Source: Argyresthia goedartella (taxonomy: Eukaryota; Arthropoda; Insecta; Lepidoptera; Argyresthiidae). Taken from it: DNA of 64,000 nt. Below the pieces are notes generated by a model. The model made no database searches. It was given only the letters and a program-made list of their open reading frames with translations, and was not told where the DNA came from. Where the stretch lies: assembly GCA_949825045.1 (NCBI GenBank), contig OX463824.1, forward strand, positions 29,420,001 to 29,484,000, read 5' to 3'. Shown one piece after another: positions 56,201 to 63,460 of this stretch (positions are counted from its first letter, which is position 1; each line of letters starts with the position of its first letter). A program made the translations under genes and the position numbers.

Positions 56201-56562
56201 GTCCAACCGACAAATGGGATCTGTTACAATGGCCCTACAGTAACTACTAAGTATACAACAATAACAGAAACATAGCATACCTTTTTGACTCCCCTGTATA
56301 CATAAACATAGAGCTCCTTTCCATGGTTGAAGCATATCTTGTCATCGGAGCCGCAGCCGTCGGAGCCCGGCGCTCCGCCCCCCGGCCCCGGCGGGAGTGA
56401 CACCAGCGACACACGCACATGGGAAGCTCCAGAACCACTAGGGTAGCCCACGCGATTAGGTCGCGAGTATTCCGACAGAGTCATCAACCTATAAGTCCCT
56501 TCCCTGGTCACGAACTGGGTCTTAATGTCGTCCTTCCCGCCAGAGTCAGATTGCACAGCCAT
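39914..56562 (-). CDS. WDR20: WD repeat-containing protein 20 (complete, three coding exons)
   Basis: Exons 56562-56281, 43850-43668, 41260-39914 (1812 nt, 603 aa). WDR20 proteins are WD40 scaffolds that, with UAF1/WDR48, activate the deubiquitinases USP12 and USP46. Visible: N-terminal DIKTQFVTREGTYRL and EYSRPNRVGYP; ELYVYVYRGVKKAADLTKPV across the first junction; TCHDFNTVTMTPETVSLVIG and GQIQLIDPIKKELSKLYNEE; KVTCIKWVPGSSNLFIAAHA; CGTTAPHYQLFKQG; FAFSPCGANLAVVSQDGFLR; then [20 protein letters not shown] (about residues 281-300) and SWVSVVAFDPY. A low-complexity Ser/Lys/Asn insert (about 375-530) precedes a last WD unit (FVTACADGCVNTWARP). Both introns are phase 0 with GT-AG borders. Intron 1 (12.4 kb) and intron 2 (2.4 kb) are packed with mobile elements. 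Confidence 0.94.
41300..42170. other. WDR20 intron 2, unrecognised part
   Basis: AT-rich, with a diverged repeat near 41700-41810 that resembles 36600-36670. No exon-like segment seen. Confidence 0.45.
42171..42660 (-). pseudogene. Fragment of RNase H-type non-LTR element (RT part)
   Basis: The minus strand reads MDSLAILTTDIRIAFTKS, VFLDICSAYDKVLIPVLRQK and, lower down, LQYADDLALYVP and IMYLEDWLSDHG. These match 54720-54290 of the large element at 52288-56222. Internal deletions and shifts are present. Confidence 0.82.
42690..43445 (+). pseudogene. Fragment of the same non-LTR family (RNase H end and 3' UTR), opposite orientation
   Basis: The plus strand reads VVLGGTEHYRNYSSDIW-like, SKTHLYE, then TPVHLAKLRVRDNSLCECGL and EEGSANH, followed by a 3' UTR that ends near CATCAAACCGATGGAAG. 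This matches 52900-52290 of the large element in reverse. Together with 42171-42660 it makes a head-to-head inverted pair. Confidence 0.82.
43550..43614. repeat. Perfect 28-bp palindrome (9-nt loop)
   Basis: Arms 43550-43577 and 43587-43614 are exact reverse complements (GTGTTACTTTTTCTATTTC core). It lies 54 bp after the end of WDR20 exon 2, inside intron 2, so the pre-mRNA would carry a stable hairpin near the 5' splice site. Confidence 0.95.
43668..43850 (-). CDS. WDR20: WDR20 exon 2
   Basis: Encodes AADLTKPVDKKMYKSTNPTC through GQIQLIDPIKKELSKLYNEE. Acceptor CAG (complement at 43851-43853), donor GTTAGT after 43668. 183 nt, phase 0 at both sides. Confidence 0.94.
44364..44409. repeat. Perfect 22-bp palindrome (2-nt loop)
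   Basis: Arms 44364-44385 and 44388-44409 are exact reverse complements (AATGTTTCACGGATTT core). In WDR20 intron 1. Confidence 0.95.
44628..44745 (+). repeat. ACGG-type dispersed repeat, 5' part only
   Basis: AACGGTCAAGTGCGAGTCTA through GGAGTGAATAGTTTGGATTT and AAAGTTATTGGCGCGGCTA matches the first 120 bp of 12009-12423. It stops where the SINE begins. Confidence 0.7.
44745..45004 (+). mobile_element. tRNA-derived SINE
   Basis: A tRNA-like head with a perfect B box GGTTCGAGTCC at 44806-44816 and a weak A box near 44762-44780. The body GGGGGCAAATATTTGT through TTTGGGGCTAGATCAATGTG is that of a common lepidopteran SINE type. ATT-rich tail. Its tail is the insertion point of mariner copy 1. 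It is not a functional tRNA gene: no acceptor-stem pairing is evident. Confidence 0.82.
45005..46315 (-). mobile_element. DD37D mariner (maT-like), copy 1, inactive
   Basis: 1311 bp. The inverted ends share AGTCAGGTCATAAGTTCTGT; outermost bases are CATAG/CACAG. TA at 45003-45004 and 46316-46317. Very similar to copy 2 at 48686-50005, but in the opposite orientation and with a broken transposase. Confidence 0.93.
45130..46172 (-). pseudogene. Mariner DD37D transposase, copy 1 (frameshift and nonsense)
   Basis: The start is ATG at 46172. A 2-base difference from copy 2 near 46115-46125 shifts the frame after about 17 codons. A nonsense codon (TAA for the Lys codon AAA of copy 2) lies at 45406-45408, just after QQDSAPAHRA. 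The catalytic blocks LFSDEKIF, QQDSAPAH and SLDYKIW are still readable, though a Pro-to-Ser change alters SPLDY to SSLDY. The original C-terminus RIKACIQNRGGHFE is preserved here and shows what copy 2 has lost. Confidence 0.92.
46330..47290. other. WDR20 intron 1 between mariner copy 1 and the large palindrome
   Basis: AT-rich. Holds a 13-bp perfect palindrome at 46618-46647 (GTTATATGATGCA with 4-nt loop). Nothing else recognised. Confidence 0.5.
47292..47686. repeat. Near-perfect 190-bp-arm palindrome
   Basis: Arms 47292-47485 and 47492-47686 are almost identical inverted copies with a centre of about 6-9 bp (AAGATGGGG region). Each arm spans a segment with CCACACTAGGATACCCTGTG and GACGTCACACACATAAA. 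A diverged single copy of part of the arm occurs near 44490-44560. Probably a foldback element or a recent inverted duplication. Confidence 0.92.
47744..47862 (-). mobile_element. tRNA-derived SINE, short type
   Basis: The minus strand reads CTGTGGTGCAGCGGTTGTGG (A-box-like), CTACCATGCGAGAGG and the B box GGTTCGATCCC (complement at 47799-47809). It ends with an A-rich run and (TCAATTG)3 as the 3' tail. Inserted next to the right arm of the palindrome. Confidence 0.75.
47870..48685. other. WDR20 intron 1, unrecognised part
   Basis: AT-rich with a partial internal repeat (CCTAATCTAGCCAAATTT near 48205 and 48483, each followed by ACTTTTCTTAAA-like sequence). No gene. Confidence 0.45.
48686..50005 (+). 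mobile_element. DD37D mariner (maT-like), copy 2, nearly intact
   Basis: 1320 bp. Inverted ends with AGTCAGGTCATAAGTTCTGT; TA at 48684-48685 and 50006-50007. Contains an open transposase frame. Confidence 0.93.
48829..49947 (+). CDS. Mariner DD37D transposase, copy 2 (open frame, altered C-terminus)
   Basis: 372 aa from ATG 48829; upstream in-frame codons belong to the terminal repeat. It would cut and rejoin the element at TA sites in the nucleus. An N-terminal helix-turn-helix region (LKEDRVAVIALHRCG, then SRTTVKRVLNE) precedes the catalytic domain: LFSDEKIF, FQQDSAPAH and SPDLSPLDYKIW. 37 residues separate the second and third Asp, hence DD37D. An 11-bp tandem duplication (ATTCAAAATCG, about 49841-49862) shifts the frame after ACIQNR. 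This replaces the short GGHFE end seen in copy 1 with about 30 unrelated residues. Catalytic residues are intact; activity is unknown. Confidence 0.93.
   Translation: MEWILKEDRVAVIALHRCGYAPIQIFDLLKNLNITKKFVYRIIKRYNEDSSVDDRSRSGHPRSVRTPAVIKAVKARIQRNPIRKQKLLALHMGLSRTTVKRVLNEDLGLRAYRRKTGHRLDARLMDLRLKRCRALLKRYAGTKHREILFSDEKIFTVEESYNKQNDKVYAHSSEEASNRIPRVQRGHFPSSLMVWLGVSYWGLTEVHFCEKGVKTNAVVYQNTVLNNLVEPVSHTKFNNRHWVFQQDSAPAHRAKSTQDWLAAREIDFIRHEDWPSSSPDLSPLDYKIWQHLEEKACSKPHPDLESLKASLIKAAADIDMDLVRAAIDDWPRRIKACIQNRFKIAGVILNKLYYHKNLCFIKLILLYKCLHK
50090..50275 (+). repeat. Non-LTR 3' UTR fragment
   Basis: TTGCTGGAAGAAATCTC, TTAGAGATAAGCTCGCCTTT and TGTGCAATAAAGAATATG match 22010-21868 in the opposite orientation. 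Confidence 0.55.
50486..52234 (-). mobile_element. Tc1-like DD34E transposon with IR/DR-type ends, 1749 bp
   Basis: Ends CAGTGGTGGTCATATAATTA and the complement; TA at 50484-50485 and 52235-52236. Inside each end a second direct copy of the AATTAAGAACG motif occurs (about 50715-50730 and 51992-52006), giving long terminal inverted repeats with two direct-repeat sites each. Confidence 0.92.
50838..51861 (-). pseudogene. Tc1-like DD34E transposase, single frameshift
   Basis: Starts MGKNKSCDASTREVIIKLRD with two helix-turn-helix regions (NWSYKKIANHLQCSKTM; SARTIRRRLVEA). Catalytic motifs are LFSDETKI, FQHDNDPKHTARTVKEF and PPNSPDLNPIEHLWCEVKKK, with 34 residues between the second Asp and the Glu. 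The C-terminus is SHGHATNY. A single indel near 51330-51342, after YVRRPP, separates the frames 51861-51238 and 51461-50838. No other break; about 340 aa, normal for Tc1. Confidence 0.92.
52468..53540 (-). pseudogene. RNase H domain and C-terminus of the non-LTR element
   Basis: The open frame 53472-52468 (334 aa) is preceded in frame by CLVKSLQKLEIVNQPLYQ. RNase H acidic residues are all present: FTDAS (D52), GESVAILEA (E89), IIFTDCLSC (D113) and GHAGVSGNEVADS (Asp near 173). A C-terminal zinc-like CECG...DHIFFEC motif follows TPVHLAKIRVRDNS. It is the 3' portion of the polyprotein, so the ATG is internal. Confidence 0.88.
53543..53752 (+). mobile_element. SINE-like insertion with (ATCT)n tail
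   Basis: Starts TACAGCGGTACAGTCACGGT and ends GAATAAATGAATT(ATCT)n. ATCC is repeated at 53539-53542 and 53753-53756. Without it the host frame reads YWSHKD then STCLVKS, so the borders are exact. No clear Pol III boxes; it may be a short 5'-truncated non-LTR end. Confidence 0.78.
53757..54981 (-). pseudogene. RT domain of the RNase H-type element
   Basis: Frame 54981-54178: SQIIIPILKPGKDSSDAASY, RPIALSSTLSKISEHL, QFGFRKNKSTMDSLAILTTD, VFLDICSAYDNVLLPVL, GLPQGSVLSPLLYSIYTYDL and the active-site LQYADDLALYVP. After a shift near 54170, frame 54154-53747 has RCPSGTWWGAHPYCQKLIYN, SHFDYGTFLLEPCNKAALDC and FKCLRIIIGAM. Confidence 0.88.
55182..56222 (-). pseudogene. Endonuclease and linker of the RNase H-type element, broken
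   Basis: HLSFTSLREDRIDGYAGAIL and LLIKNGIPFSRLNIPVHS in one frame, then (shift near 56010) VIPGDLNCHNQIWGS, LCILNDGRPTRRVSPTQDPR and YGSDHFPILL of an AP endonuclease. Frame 55604-55182 is the linker with PPWWDHECTDGIIKRKEAEI, ending in a stop before the RT. The first endonuclease motifs are missing (5' truncation at about 56222). Confidence 0.8.
56281..56562 (-). CDS. WDR20: WDR20 exon 1
   Basis: 94 codons from MAVQSDSGGKDDIKTQF to ELYVYVYRGVKK; donor GTATGC after 56281. It has a Gly/Pro-rich stretch (PPGPGGGAPGSDGCGSDD) longer than in vertebrate proteins. Confidence 0.93.
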
Positions 56563-58140
56563 GTTAACATATTATCCTCCTATATTCTCATGAAACCCTC
56601 GCTCAAAGAAGCCCCGACGAGATGACAAGTCAGCCTCTGAAGGGAAATCAATTCCACCGAACACACGCCGCTGGCATAACTTGTGAGTACACCAAAATGA
56701 AGAACATTCAGTTGCCGGTCGATCAGAATGCGGCGGAACGGAAGTTTTCTATGAAATAAAGCCGTATTTTAATTATTTTTCTATCAACATTAGAAGTCAG
56801 GTGTCTGACATGACGGCTCGTTCGTTGTCTATGGTTTGCTTTTTTACATTCACAAGGTAACGTGTGGCTTTGGGTTTTCTTTATTCAGCCACTGTAGAAA
56901 ACCATAGACGAAAGCTAATCCTTGAGCTTGAATAAGTACAAGGAAGAAAGGGGTTTGGTTTGAACATATGGGGTATATCCTTTCCATCCGCTGATGTACT
57001 ATCACTAGCAGAAGTAGAAGCCCACTTCAAAACTTATTTCCCTTACAGCTAGCATGTGGCGGTAAACCTTGCTTTTGTTAAACTTTTTGTCGAATTTCAA
57101 AAACCACTTGTTTTATGACTTTTAAGTGTTGGACTGCATGAGAAAAGAACCCGTACAGTGGTCTTCCACAACTGCTGATGATGGTACCCCACATTGTTCA
57201 TATTAGGTATGGTTGGCTACAGCCAGTTGGAGGTGAGAAGAGAGTCTGCTTTAGTCAAACAAACGCGAGCCATTTCGAGTAAAAGAAGAAAAGCGATGGC
57301 TTATCTGGGGTACCTAATTTAGGGTTGGGGATTTTTTTTTTCATAAGTCTTTTGAAAAAAGGTTGTGAAGTGCTTTTTTATGGTTACTCTGTTAAAAAAA
57401 TTAAAAAATCGTAAAAGTGGTAATATATATACCATACATTATGGGCCATTCCATGAAAATTTGCACCGTGACTATGTGGACAAAACGGATGATTTCAAAA
57501 ATAAATTAACTTAATTGGAGTCCATGAAAACGTTGCCATTGTGATTTTAAAGCTACTTTGGGAGATATTGGATTTTAAATTATGGATTATGACTAAACTT
57601 AGTCCATTTCGTCACGACTAATAATTTTGTTTATATTTTTTTAATTACAAACCATTTTCTCTCATTATGATCATTTCCAGTAAATATGTATATATTATAC
57701 ATAAAACGAATGTTACCTGCGGTTTTTGTAACATGTAATTGGTTCATATTTAAGTCTTGAGGTTTTGGAAAAAGTTGATGTTGGCATAAAGGATCATGGT
57801 ACCTTTGCCAGAACATAAAAAATGTCATTGTCAAGGTCTTTGCCTGTCCCTGAACGTCTTAGTTGACGCCGGTCATGAGCCCACCTTACATGCTAACTCT
57901 TTTGCAGACGTAGAACTAGTATAGTGCTATTCTTCTGTTAGTGTTATGCGGGTGTGGGTGGACGATCAAACAAATCGAATGCACGGTTATGCTAAATACG
58001 ATACAAGTTAGATGCTATGGTGACATTGATAGCTAGTGTCAGCTAGTATTTTTTTAATGTTAGGCAATTTTTTTTAATGCTATTTGTAGTTCTTCTGCCT
58101 ATATCCTCTATTTCCGAATTATTTTCAAAGTATCTTTAAA
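56563..58140. other. WDR20 upstream region, no other gene recognised
   Basis: The first 200 bp likely hold the WDR20 5' UTR and promoter; no TATA box is obvious. The rest is AT-rich with no supported coding frame. Confidence 0.45.
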
Positions 58141-58478
58141 GTCAAAGTCAAAGTACTTTATTACTGTAGATATTTACATATACTTAGCAAACGTCATTTT
58201 TTGCCTCTTCTCTACATTGGACCACTGTGGGAGAAGAAGGCCGTAGAAACTCCCACAGATTGATTTTTAGATCTCTTTTAAAAATAGGTTGTGCTTAACT
58301 AATACAAATATGAAAAATTTAATTGTTATGATTAATAAGCAGGAATAAATAATTACAAAATTATTAACAGCAAGGTCTGTGTTGAGCCAGATTAACCCCA
58401 TACAGTCCTGTCATTTAAGTAATTTTGAACATTGTAATATCCCTTTTTCGACAAAGTCGCTTTAACATGCTTTTTAAA
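58141..58478 (-). pseudogene. 5'-truncated non-LTR 3' end
   Basis: The minus strand reads [16 protein letters not shown] and the end of the frame, then the same 3' UTR as 17939-18199 (GTGGGAGTTTCTACG, TCCCACAGTGGTCCAATGTA) and a TTTGACTTTGAC tail. Confidence 0.82.
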
Positions 58479-58728
58479 ACGAATTAATAGAAAAATATAT
58501 TTAAATGTGTTTCGTATTAAGCATTCAAATATATCTCAATGGACATTAAATCTTTTCAGCTAAACCAAAATCAAATGTTGTCAATAATTCCGGTAATCTC
58601 CACATTGCCTTTGAAACATTTCGACCATAGTAAAAGGAGTATTATATTATAAAAAAAACTTCTTGTTGGTTAATTATGAAGGAGTTGGGTTGATAGTCAC
58701 ATACACAGACTATATAGGGATACTACGT

Positions 58729-58881
58729 GTCGCATACCGAATCGCATGGCAATAGCAATAGCGAGGGCCCGAAATGTCAGTTTTTTTGTAGCCGGTGCGG
58801 CGCATTTTTGCGCTGTTGACAAGTCAAAACCTGCATTTTGCGCCCTCACTATTGCTATTGCCATGCGATTCTGTACGCGAC
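58729..58881. mobile_element. MITE, 153 bp
   Basis: Inverted ends of about 40 bp, starting GTCGCATACCGAATCGCATG on the left and the matching complement on the right. Target duplication not clear. Confidence 0.78.
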
Positions 58882-59684
58882 TAGCAGCCGAGCTGTAACT
58901 TCGTCAAATAATTTGACTTCGTCGACGTGTACCTGTCCCATTCAAGTAACCAATTAATCCTTCAATTTGATCCTCCCCTTCCCTTCTTCGCTCATTTCAC
59001 AGACCGGCCGACAGCACGGCGAGAGTCGACGAGACACGCGAATGAAAAATAGGTACCTGCCTACTTATTTTTGTCACACCGTTAGTGGTGGACGAGCGCA
59101 GGGTGTATTCACTCAGTAGAAACACTTTCACATAAAAATTCTGCTTTAGTATTAATTCTTTCATTCCTCCCTAGAGGTCGTGAGTCAGGCTGTAAGAAAA
59201 GTATCTAGAGCCGCAAAATAAAAAAATAATAAAAAGAGGTTGTGATTACAATCTGTTCTACGCATATTTATAAGTCAAAATAAATTTTATATAGAACACA
59301 CAGATGAGATGTTTACCAAAATATTTCAACTTAAATTTAGCTGGAATTAATGAGAAAAACGTGTTTGTCTGCAGTCAGGTGATTGTTATTTTTTTTTAAT
59401 AAAAGATTTATCCGTAGGTAGCATACTCGAAAGTTCAACTGTAACGAAACTCCGGTTGTCATGTCACTTTGATTGATTGCGCTTCTATGTGATTTTACAA
59501 AAACATGGATTCTTGCCGACTTGTGGATTCTTGCCGTCATTGTGGAGGATATTGCACGTGTTCGGATAAATTTCTAAAAAATTTGAGCATCTGCTGACTC
59601 TTCCTGTGTCTAGAATTTATCTAATTAGTTGTGTATTGTAGGGTTTGGATGAGGTATGGAGTTTTTATTCTATTTAGGTAAACC
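58882..59684. other. Unrecognised; right part probably the 5' UTR of the next non-LTR element
   Basis: No coding frame with motifs. GGATTCTTGCCG occurs twice near 59507 and 59526. The element's 5' end could not be fixed. Confidence 0.35.
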
Positions 59685-60290
59685 ATGGAGACAGACGACG
59701 ATCCACCGGATAAATCGCCTCCCCCAAATGTTCCCCTCTCCCCTTCACTCTTCCCGTCAGGAGACTTCCAATCCCAATCCCAAGACACAGTTTCTCGAAA
59801 ACGCGCGGCTGATAATTGTATAGACCAAGCTCCGAAGAAATCTGTCAGAGAATTGTCACAATCTCAACCGTGCATTCAAACTGTCTACATAGCAGAGTCC
59901 TCTTCGCAAGGCCAATACTCACAAAGCGACAAAGGCCCATACATAGTACACGTTGCTCGTATTGAAAAGGAGACCTCTTCAGGTCTTACCCTAAGACCTA
60001 TTAAGTTTGGTCAATTCCTACACATGAATTGACCAAACTTAATAAAAAAAATCATTAAAAATATAGCTCAGGATGGTGTGAAAAGCGTCGGCCGCAACCG
60101 TGTTTCTATCCAGTTCAAGACCGCCTCTGATGCCAATTGTTTTCTATCTCACCAAGCATTGAACGAAGCCAAGTACAGAGCAACCATACCCACTTACAAT
60201 GTGACCCGCATGGGTCTGATTAGGGACATCCCAGTGGAGTGGAACTTGGAAGAAGTCGTAACGGCTATCCAGCTCCCCCATAACTGTGGT
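59685..60290 (+). pseudogene. Jockey-like ORF1 (gag), broken and truncated by the BEL insertion
   Basis: METDDDPPDKSPPPNVPLSP begins the frame; KGPYIVHVARIEKE and LRPIKFGQFLH mark the RNA-binding domain. Translation stops just after, in a 42-bp palindrome (60001-60042). It resumes as IIKNIAQDGVKSVGRNRVSI, IPTYNVTRMGLIRDIPVEWN and VTAIQLPHNCG, where the BEL LTR begins. Zinc knuckles and ORF2 are lost or lie beyond the BEL element, past the window. Confidence 0.85.
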
Positions 60291-60810
60291 TGTTAGCGAC
60301 GCGTTCCATTTTTAATTTGATAGCCATAATTACTTACCTATAGTATGTAGATTATAAATATTACGAACGCTCCTTAGAACTTTCCAGGTGAGATGACTAT
60401 GTCTTGCCCGCGGCTTTGCCTGTCCGCACTCAATGTTTATAGAACCAAATATACTTTTGTATCTTTGTATTAAAACGTAAATAAAACACATAAGCTGTTA
60501 GTTTAAAGTAACTCTTTATATGACCTAATCTGTTGTAATTTTATTACGTACAATGTTTGTCTAATCCTAAGTGTGAAATGTTAAAACATTCAGACAAATC
60601 ATTTAGTTTTATGTATAGAGAATGTGGTGTGACATAGTTTGCACATTTCGCCGCGTTAGCGCGCGGCGCTGTCGTCAGTCGTTTTGTTTTCAACTCATAG
60701 GCAACACCGCGTCTGTTTTGTAATTTTGAAATTTCATTGTGTGTTGCACAATAAACGTTAATTTAGTCGTATTTCGGTCTTTTTACTCATCGAGCATCGC
60801 GCCGTCTACA
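60291..60810 (+). repeat. BEL/Pao 5' LTR
   Basis: Begins TGTTAGCGACGCG directly at the break in the ORF1 above and ends CCGTCTACA. About 520 bp. AATAAA at 60750-60755 is the likely poly-A signal. TGGTCTTCGAACCGG just after (60814) is a candidate primer-binding site. The 5-bp upstream flank is GTGGT; the other side is outside the window. Confidence 0.75.
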
Positions 60811-60862
60811 AAGTGGTCTTCGAACCGGATCGCAGAACATCTAAATGTACCGCACCCCCGCG

Positions 60863-63460
60863 ATGGTGAACACGCGTCGTCAAAATGCCGCCTTTGGTGT
60901 AAGTGAAAAACAAGATGCTGATAATCAAGACGACGCCGCAAACCAATCTGCTCAAAACCTTCCAGAAGAAAACCTTCCAGAGTCACCGGATCAGAAAACG
61001 CCCGAAAATGTGGGTAGTTCGAAAAAGTTGGAGCGCCCCTCGTTACCTTCGGCGCCTGGCTCCAAGGCGAGTGCTATGTCGACGTCATCATCCGTGAATG
61101 CTCGCAGAAGGAAGCTGGAACTTATTGCAGAAGAACAGAAGGCCAAGATACGAATGGAATTGATAGACAAACGGCTCCAGTGTGAAATCGCCGCTCTGGA
61201 CGACGAAGAAAATTACAGTCCACGCAATAGCGAAGTAAATTCCAGAATACATATTGAAAAGTGGCTTGAGCGTAGCCAACACGAATCGCACGATCCTGTT
61301 CCCCAGACGGTACAATCGAACGGGGCGTGCCCGCCGCCGCCGTCGGCGCCTGCAAGCCACGACGGCACCGTGATGCTGGCTAATGCGCTCAAGGACCTCT
61401 CCGCTACCGTAACAGCCAACTGTGGAAACGCCAACATGCTCAGCCGAATGAGCACTCCCCGGGACCTACCAAATTTTTCCGGGGACCCTATAGAATGGTT
61501 GCAGTTTAAAATGGCGTACGAGGATTCCACACAATTATGTAACTACAGTGACAGAGAGAATGTTTGGAGGTTAAGGAAATGCCTTCAAGGCGCGGCCAAA
61601 GAAGCCGTGTCAGCGTTACTGATAACAGTCTCCACACCCGACAGTATTATGTCTACGTTACAGTTGCGCTTCGGCAATCCAGACGTAATCGTGGGAAAAA
61701 TCATGAGTGATATACGCAAGCTACAGCCAATGTCGCCTGAGTACCATAAGGACATCGTCACTTATTCGGTCAAAATCAAGAATTTCGTCGCGGCTGTCCG
61801 TGCCGTCGGCCGAGAGGAGTACCTGAAAGGTGTTAACGTGGCTACGACCGTGTTATCCAAACTCCCAGCCGTACTCATTTCTAAATGGGCGGACTATAGT
61901 TACGCATTGATCGCAGAAGGCAGAAAGCCACGCCTGGAGATATTGGCAGATTTCCTGAACGAAGAGGCAATCAAGATATCTACGACGGCTAACATAAGTG
62001 CTATTAGTGGTATTAGTGCGCGGAGTGAAAATAAGCCTCAAAAGTTCGTAGATAATAATAATAGTGCGTCTCGTGCGTTCCCACTGCTAGTGCAGTCCGA
62101 TCAAAGCGAGTACAAGTGTATGTACTGCCGTGCCGGAAAACATAAGCTCACGGAGTGTCGAAAGTTTAAAAAGGCTTTGCGTAAGGACAGGTGGAGCCAT
62201 GTTAAGCGTAGTGGTATATGCTACAAGTGCTTAGCTGCTCGCCATGATCGTGAAACGTGCCCCGCGCCAACCTGCGACAAGAACGGCTGCGGAGCCGCCC
62301 ACCACCGTCTGCTACACTACGTGCCTAGTGCGAGAGACGCCAGCGCGGCGCCACAGTCGGAGCCTACACCGGCCCCGCCGGAACCTGAGTCCGAGCCCGC
62401 CAGGCCCGCCACCGATACCCAAACGGTGGCGCACGTCAACGCGAACAGCTACAAGGTCCTGCTGAAGGTCGTGCCGGTGAAGATTCACGGCCCCAGAGGT
62501 GTGATCCATACGAGCGCGCTGCTGGACGACGGCTCCACGATATCCTTGGTGAGCGAGGAGCTGGCGGCGCGCGCCGGCCTGCGTGGCCGCCCCGACACCG
62601 TGCGCGTGCGCGGCGCCTGGTCGGACAGCGAGCTGGAGCTCAAGTCGAGTGTGGTAAAAATGAACATTTCAGGTATGGACAATAAAATGCATTCTCTGAC
62701 TATACGCACTTGTAAGAATTTGAACTTGCCTGTACAAAATATATCACTAGTCGATTGTTTACAATTTGATAACTTGAAGTTTTTGAAAAACCAAAATTCA
62801 TTGTTTTTTGATACCGATTTGAAACCTGAATTACTGATTGGTCAAGATAATTACCATTTGTTAGCCCCGATAGTGTGTAAGATAGGTAAACAAATGGAAC
62901 CGTCGTTAACATTGACCGCTCTGGGCTGGTGTGTGCACGGTGTGGTCTCCGCGCCTAGCAGCGCACGCACACAATCAGCCAGCTTGCTGTTTATCACGGA
63001 ACAACATTTTGAAGTGCAGCGCGAGCTACAGGAACTGCATGATGAGGTTAAACGTTCTTTTGCTATAGACGCACTAGGTGTATCTTCCAAACCGAGGTTG
63101 AACGCTGATGATGAACGAGCTCGAAAGCAGCTCGACGAATCTGCAGTTTTGGTTAATGGCCGTTGGTATGTAAGTCTCCCGTGGAAAGACCCTAACTGTA
63201 AGATGAATGACAGCTACGACACGGCCCTCAAACGGTTCAAATCTGTTGAGAAGAAGATGGAGTCGAACCAAGATTTCGCCGGTAGGTATGTCGAACGGGT
63301 GCAGCATTTGTTTGATAATGACTACGCTAGTCAGCTGACAGGTAACGACATCTATCCGCAGCGCACCTGGTACCTACCTCACTTCGGGGTCGACAACCCC
63401 AATAAAAAAAGTTACGCCTGGTCTTTGACGCCGCAGCCAAAACAAAAGGTTTGTCATTGA
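60863..63460 (+). CDS. BEL/Pao gag-protease frame (ends early by a frameshift)
   Basis: The likely start is MVNTRRQNAAFG at 60863; an in-frame ATG lies 18 bp upstream. The gag core (DLPNFSGDPIEWLQFKMAYE; CLQGAAKEAVSALL; LQLRFGNPDVIVGKI) is of the BEL gag type (DUF1759-like). Two zinc knuckles follow: CMYCRAGKHKLTEC and CYKCLAARHDRETC. The aspartic protease has TSALLDDGSTISLVSEELA, with LIGQDNYHLL and ALGWCVHGV. HFGVDNPNKK then meets a run of seven A (63404-63410), after which the frame leaves the RT and stops at 63460. The RT continues in the -1 frame. Confidence 0.9.
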   Translation: MVNTRRQNAAFGVSEKQDADNQDDAANQSAQNLPEENLPESPDQKTPENVGSSKKLERPSLPSAPGSKASAMSTSSSVNARRRKLELIAEEQKAKIRMELIDKRLQCEIAALDDEENYSPRNSEVNSRIHIEKWLERSQHESHDPVPQTVQSNGACPPPPSAPASHDGTVMLANALKDLSATVTANCGNANMLSRMSTPRDLPNFSGDPIEWLQFKMAYEDSTQLCNYSDRENVWRLRKCLQGAAKEAVSALLITVSTPDSIMSTLQLRFGNPDVIVGKIMSDIRKLQPMSPEYHKDIVTYSVKIKNFVAAVRAVGREEYLKGVNVATTVLSKLPAVLISKWADYSYALIAEGRKPRLEILADFLNEEAIKISTTANISAISGISARSENKPQKFVDNNNSASRAFPLLVQSDQSEYKCMYCRAGKHKLTECRKFKKALRKDRWSHVKRSGICYKCLAARHDRETCPAPTCDKNGCGAAHHRLLHYVPSARDASAAPQSEPTPAPPEPESEPARPATDTQTVAHVNANSYKVLLKVVPVKIHGPRGVIHTSALLDDGSTISLVSEELAARAGLRGRPDTVRVRGAWSDSELELKSSVVKMNISGMDNKMHSLTIRTCKNLNLPVQNISLVDCLQFDNLKFLKNQNSLFFDTDLKPELLIGQDNYHLLAPIVCKIGKQMEPSLTLTALGWCVHGVVSAPSSARTQSASLLFITEQHFEVQRELQELHDEVKRSFAIDALGVSSKPRLNADDERARKQLDESAVLVNGRWYVSLPWKDPNCKMNDSYDTALKRFKSVEKKMESNQDFAGRYVERVQHLFDNDYASQLTGNDIYPQRTWYLPHFGVDNPNKKSYAWSLTPQPKQKVCH

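Larger units (their letters stand above)
52288..56222 (-). mobile_element. RNase H-bearing non-LTR retrotransposon (I-group-like), 5'-truncated
   Basis: Endonuclease part 56222-55620, linker 55604-55182, RT 54981-53757, RNase H and tail 53535-52468, 3' UTR to about 52288. It lies in WDR20 intron 1 and begins 59 bp beyond the exon 1 boundary. A 210-bp SINE-like insertion interrupts it at 53543-53752. Another broken copy lies at 42171-43445. Confidence 0.85.
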
